A stretch of DNA of 64,000 nucleotides from Ulva prolifera. Its lineage: Eukaryota > Chlorophyta > Ulvophyceae > Ulvales > Ulvaceae. The translations under genes were made by a program, and so were the position numbers. The notes under the pieces were generated by a model that saw nothing but the letters and a program-made list of their open reading frames with translations, did not search any database and was not told where the DNA came from. Positions 60,807-64,000 of the stretch are shown in pieces. The stretch lies in assembly GCA_023078555.1 (NCBI GenBank), contig CM041201.1, positions 2,239,713 to 2,303,712 of the forward strand, given 5' to 3'. Numbering within the stretch: position 1 is the first letter of the stretch; every line of letters begins with the position of its first letter.

Positions 60807-61472
60807 TCAAGCTCCAAACGGGCACTCACCTGCTCGATTTCCGATTGTCCCGACATAGTTGTCCGTTGGCGCAGATGGGCACGTCAACTGAATACGCGGC
60901 ACACCAGTTGTTTTGACAGGCGCGCTATCGATGGCACATGCTTTTCGTGAAAGTCGATGAAGATTGAGTGTAAGAGGGAAGTTCACCACTTGGAGCATTC
61001 TCATATTGGCTGTGTGCGTGCCCTGTGTGCACTTCCACGGCGGACATGCCATGTGTTCCGTGTGGCGGAACACGAAAGCAAGTGCCGTCGCACCGTCGCC
61101 ATCAATCTGGTGTACCACCACTACGAATCCCGGCTCTCCAAGACCAGCATCCGCAATACAATAGCACTGCTTAGCGCCTGGTGCCGGCAATTCGACCCAG
61201 ATGTGAATGAGTCCACCATGTGAATCCCTTTGTGCAACAGCATGCTTGACTTCACAAACGACCCTGTACGACATGAAATCTCGGAAGAAGGCGAGACAGA
61301 ACCCCTTGCCACCCCCACAGGGGGCCCCATGCACAGGGGCCCGCACGTGGACGAGTTCTGCCACAGCTAAGGATCCACTGTACATCGCGGAGAAAGGAGG
61401 AAGATTCAACGATGCCTCTTCGGCATGCGCCGCACGAATGCGACAGTGAAACCCGACTGCCGGCTTACACAC
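60807..61472 (-). CDS. Unrecognised ORF, 221 codons
   Basis: An uninterrupted minus-strand frame from an ATG at 61472. It has alternating hydrophobic and Gly/Ala stretches, several Cys and His residues and a segment VVVVHQIDGDGATALAF, but no motif I can assign, no signal peptide and no clear membrane helix. Overlapping plus-strand frames (60957-61223, 61207-61449) are also open, so coding on either strand is unproven. It could be a single-exon gene, part of a split gene, or chance in GC-rich DNA. It lies 65 bp upstream of the first recognised Tim13 exon, on the same strand. Confidence 0.25.
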   Translation of the reverse strand: MCKPAVGFHCRIRAAHAEEASLNLPPFSAMYSGSLAVAELVHVRAPVHGAPCGGGKGFCLAFFRDFMSYRVVCEVKHAVAQRDSHGGLIHIWVELPAPGAKQCYCIADAGLGEPGFVVVVHQIDGDGATALAFVFRHTEHMACPPWKCTQGTHTANMRMLQVVNFPLTLNLHRLSRKACAIDSAPVKTTGVPRIQLTCPSAPTDNYVGTIGNRAGECPFGA

Positions 61473-62144
61473 AGCATCATACTATCTTGGCTTCATCACG
61501 CCATGCACCAAGGCACTTCGATGCAGGTGCAAGGAGTGCATGCGCATGGCATAGAGCTGCAGGTGCATGGAGGGCTCTACGATCAAGGTCGACGTGCGCT
61601 GCTCCGGCAGCCCCGGGCTCCTGACCGCGGCCACTGGCAGGCCAGGGCCGATGCGGCATCTCGTATTCGCACCGCGCCGGCATCGGGTCGGGGTTCGGCA
61701 TTTACAAATTAGGCCTCACATGCTCAACACATGTGACAATTGCGGGCGAGGATACACACGTAGCGCCCGGCGGCGCTGGCGGGCGGCACAGCGACCCGCG
61801 GCAGCGGCGGCGGAGGCAGCCACAACCTGCTTGCATGTGCAAAGCAAAGTAAATCTGAATCTACTGAGCCGTATCCTGAAGAGGAACTCCGAATCAGCGG
61901 GACCACATGTGCTGAACGGGTAGACCACATGTGTGCTCGCCGTTCGCATCTGCGCATGCATTCCTGACTGCACGCCCAGAACCTCAGGGACATCGAGTCC
62001 TGGCGGGGGCAGTAGGCGGCCCTTGCCAGCGGAACTGACTCGGCATCGTAGTGTGCATGCATGAGTGCATAATGACCATGTAAACTGTAAACGGTTCCAC
62101 CCTGGAGCCCCAAGGTCCCAGGGCTGCGAGACTACAGCTACAAT
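61473..62144. other. Intergenic stretch, no gene recognised
   Basis: No conserved coding segment is visible. Two TGTAA motifs occur on the plus strand at about 62080-62093 and one on the minus strand near 61703. The last could serve the kinase gene, although it lies about 440 bp past its stop codon. Confidence 0.45.
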
Positions 62145-63753
62145 TCAGCCGAAATTTGAGAGCGGCAGCATCTCTTTGTAAAATACACGGTCACACAACG
62201 CGAGCAGTGCCTGCGCCGTCGGCCGCTTCTCAGGGTCGCGCTCCAGGCAAAGCAGTAGGGTATGCTTCATGCCCCGCAACTTCTCTAGCCGCGCCTCCAC
62301 GCCCGGCGCCGCAGCCTCCCACGGCAACGGCGCCCTGCCGGCCAGCGCGGCCAGAACCGCGAGGTTGGGGCCGTCGCCGCTCTGCGGCGGCTCCACGGCG
62401 GCCGGGAAGGCGCGCTCACCGGTGAGCAGCTCAAACCCTATCACCCCGATCGCCCATACGTCGGCTGCGGCGGCGGCGGGGGCTGAACGGGCTCCGGCTT
62501 CGATGAGGTGTGCCACCTCCGGGGGGGCGTAACTGAGCGAGGGCGCCAGCGGTGCTGTTGTGCCTGCAGCATGCTCTACAGAATCCGGAGACTTGATTAT
62601 ATCGAGATTCCACTAGCACTGTAGCTTTTACCTCTGGTTTGGTGCTACATGCCTTTCTTTTCTGTGACTGAATCAGCCATATGCACACCCTGCGTCGCAG
62701 ATTCTATTGCGGATGTGACGATCCCGGGCTTTTGCGATGCAATGGCCTGTCACTTTGTGCTCAAACACCACCTCAGTCTGGCTCATCAACAGGAGTGGCG
62801 ACACGGCCGCAGCCGCTACGACCTCACACTTCAGATCGAGACCCCGGCTGTTTTCAATGTGGAGGGGCGACGGAGCGCAGCCCGGGAGGCCGGGGGCGCA
62901 CCAGTCCGGGCAGCGCAGCCAAAGTCTATGAGCGCCCAGTCATGCTGCTGGGGGCGGTGCAGGATGTTGCTGGGCTTGATGTCGCCGTGCGCCCAGCCCA
63001 TGGCATGCAGCTTCTCTAGCGCCCTGACGCAGTTCAACAGCACCTGCATGAAGCTCGACATGCGCGGACGGCCCTGGGCCTATTGCATGCATTGTTTGCA
63101 TTCGTGCGCAGCACGCAGCACGTCAGTCACACCCTGATCAGCCCTGCTTTGAGTGCACTTTGCAACATGGGCACAAGCAACGCACGGTCTGAAAGTATGG
63201 ACTTGCACGTGGGTCCTGTACGCAAACAGCCAATGGACCGAATCTCGCCTCAGATCGAGACTTCAAATTCCTTCACCACATGAGGCGACCGATTGACACA
63301 CGTGAGCAAATCGGTCATATACAAACGCTTATGGCCCCAGAACGCTCCATGTGGAGGGGCCCGGCTTCAACTACTGCCTGTCGAGCACACCGCAGCTCTC
63401 CCACAAACCACCGGCGAGGGGAGCATCGGTGCGGCAGGCACACAATCGCCGCCACATGTGTGTAGCAGACGCGCCGCAGGCGGGCCTTAGACACGCCCCC
63501 GCACCTGCAAGGCGGTGACAAAGGCGGTGCTATCCACACCCCACCGATGCATGAACCCAGCAAAATCGGCGAGGCTCTCGCCACGCTCCATGATGATGAA
63601 CGGCGGGAACACGTAGCCGTTCGGCGCCCGCCAGGCGCCCCCCGCATTGTCCTCCACCGCTATTGTCGCCATCATCACGCGTACCTGCGGCAGGTCATAC
63701 ATCGCGCGCTCTGCCTCGAACGCCGGCTGGTGCGTATAGAACTTCACAGCCAC
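62145..63753 (-). CDS. Protein kinase catalytic domain, three exons, 5' end not identified
   Basis: Exon a (63753-63505) begins VAVKFY, with the ATP-binding Lys of the N-lobe, and includes the hinge-like PFIIMERGESL. Exon b (63079-62902) has HGDIKPSNIL, the catalytic loop with Gly in place of the usual Arg of HRD, and IDFG, the Mg-binding motif. Exon c (62554-62145) has SYAPPEV (the APE position), ADVWAIGVIGFELLTGERAFP of the F helix and ERDPEKRPT near the end, then the stop. Introns are 63504-63080 (425 bp, phase 0) and 62901-62555 (347 bp, phase 1), both GT-AG. The joined phase gives a smooth activation segment (CAART-APLAPSLSYAPPEV). All core catalytic residues are present, so it is probably active. 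The Gly-rich loop should lie in an exon upstream of 63753. Substrate and pathway are unknown. Confidence 0.82.
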
Positions 63754-64000
63754 CTGCGGGCGTGGGCCAGGGTGTCAAATACAGCATTTTTCGTGGGTTC
63801 TGAGGACCGTTATTGGACTGACACGTGGGCCTCCGTGTTGGTGGCGGCATTCTGCAGGCTCCCGGACCAGCATAGCGGGAGCCATGGCGCTGGCATGAAA
63901 TCAAGACCATTTGAGTCGGCTGGGCAGTCGACAAGACGGCGGCTTGTCCGCAGTGCAGTATGTCTGAAGATCAAGTGAGGTTGGTATCCTGTAACCTGTC
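63754..64000. other. Right edge, probably intron upstream of the kinase exon
   Basis: A CCCGCAG acceptor on the minus strand abuts exon a at 63754-63760. No further kinase exon (Gly-rich loop) could be recognised before the window ends. Confidence 0.4.

Noticed and set aside
60957-61223. Plus-strand ORFs opposite the 60807-61472 frame
   Set aside because: They are shorter, mutually overlapping and without recognisable domains; the longer minus-strand frame is kept at low confidence.
1-64000. Telomeric repeats (TTTAGGG or TTTTAGGG type) marking a chromosome end
   Set aside because: No tandem run of such repeats was seen on either strand, so subtelomeric location is not supported.

Overview
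The window looks like nuclear DNA of a eukaryote, most likely a green alga (chlorophyte). This is inferred from four things: GC-rich split genes with short GT-AG introns, a starch-synthase-type gene, TGTAA motifs where green algae carry their poly(A) signal, and retrotransposons with a C-terminal restriction-like endonuclease. No bacterial operon, CRISPR array or rRNA was seen. About 49.7 kb of the first 58.8 kb is one tandem satellite, cut into three blocks (1-17336, 21813-37703, 42253-58759) by two near-full-length non-LTR retrotransposons in opposite orientations. A 100-N assembly gap (58760-58859) separates the satellite from ordinary gene DNA (58860-64000).

The main monomer is 301 bp. 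It can be read as a 201-bp ancestral monomer carrying an 81-bp insertion flanked by a 19-bp direct repeat. The insertion is a 5'-truncated copy of the 3' tail of the same retrotransposon family that sits in the array. Uninterrupted 201-bp monomers still exist here. At least seven further tail insertions of 16-252 bp, each with its own target-site duplication (TSD), are present in the array and inside one retrotransposon copy. All end in the same terminus, TATGTGTAACTT or a truncated form of it. Recombination within the shared tail sequence and higher-order duplications of about 1.36, 2.32, 2.76 and 4.1-4.4 kb then diversified the array.

The two retrotransposons (17337-21812 minus; 37704-42252 plus) encode one large protein: a Pro/Ala-rich N-terminus, a reverse transcriptase with a YLDD box, a Cys/His knuckle and an RLE nuclease. 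Each is broken once: copy 1 by a single-base deletion near the C-terminus, copy 2 by an 87-bp insertion of another family member's tail. A 321-bp TRIM-like LTR element with 90-bp identical LTRs, PBS, PPT and a tRNA-like internal domain sits at 9136-9456.

The right-hand 5.1 kb holds three recognisable minus-strand genes. They are the C-terminal part of a GT5 starch/glycogen synthase running into the gap, a mitochondrial small Tim chaperone (Tim13-like) and the catalytic domain of a protein kinase. There is also one unrecognised ORF. No functional link among these genes is apparent. Exon borders are read by eye from splice motifs and family conservation.
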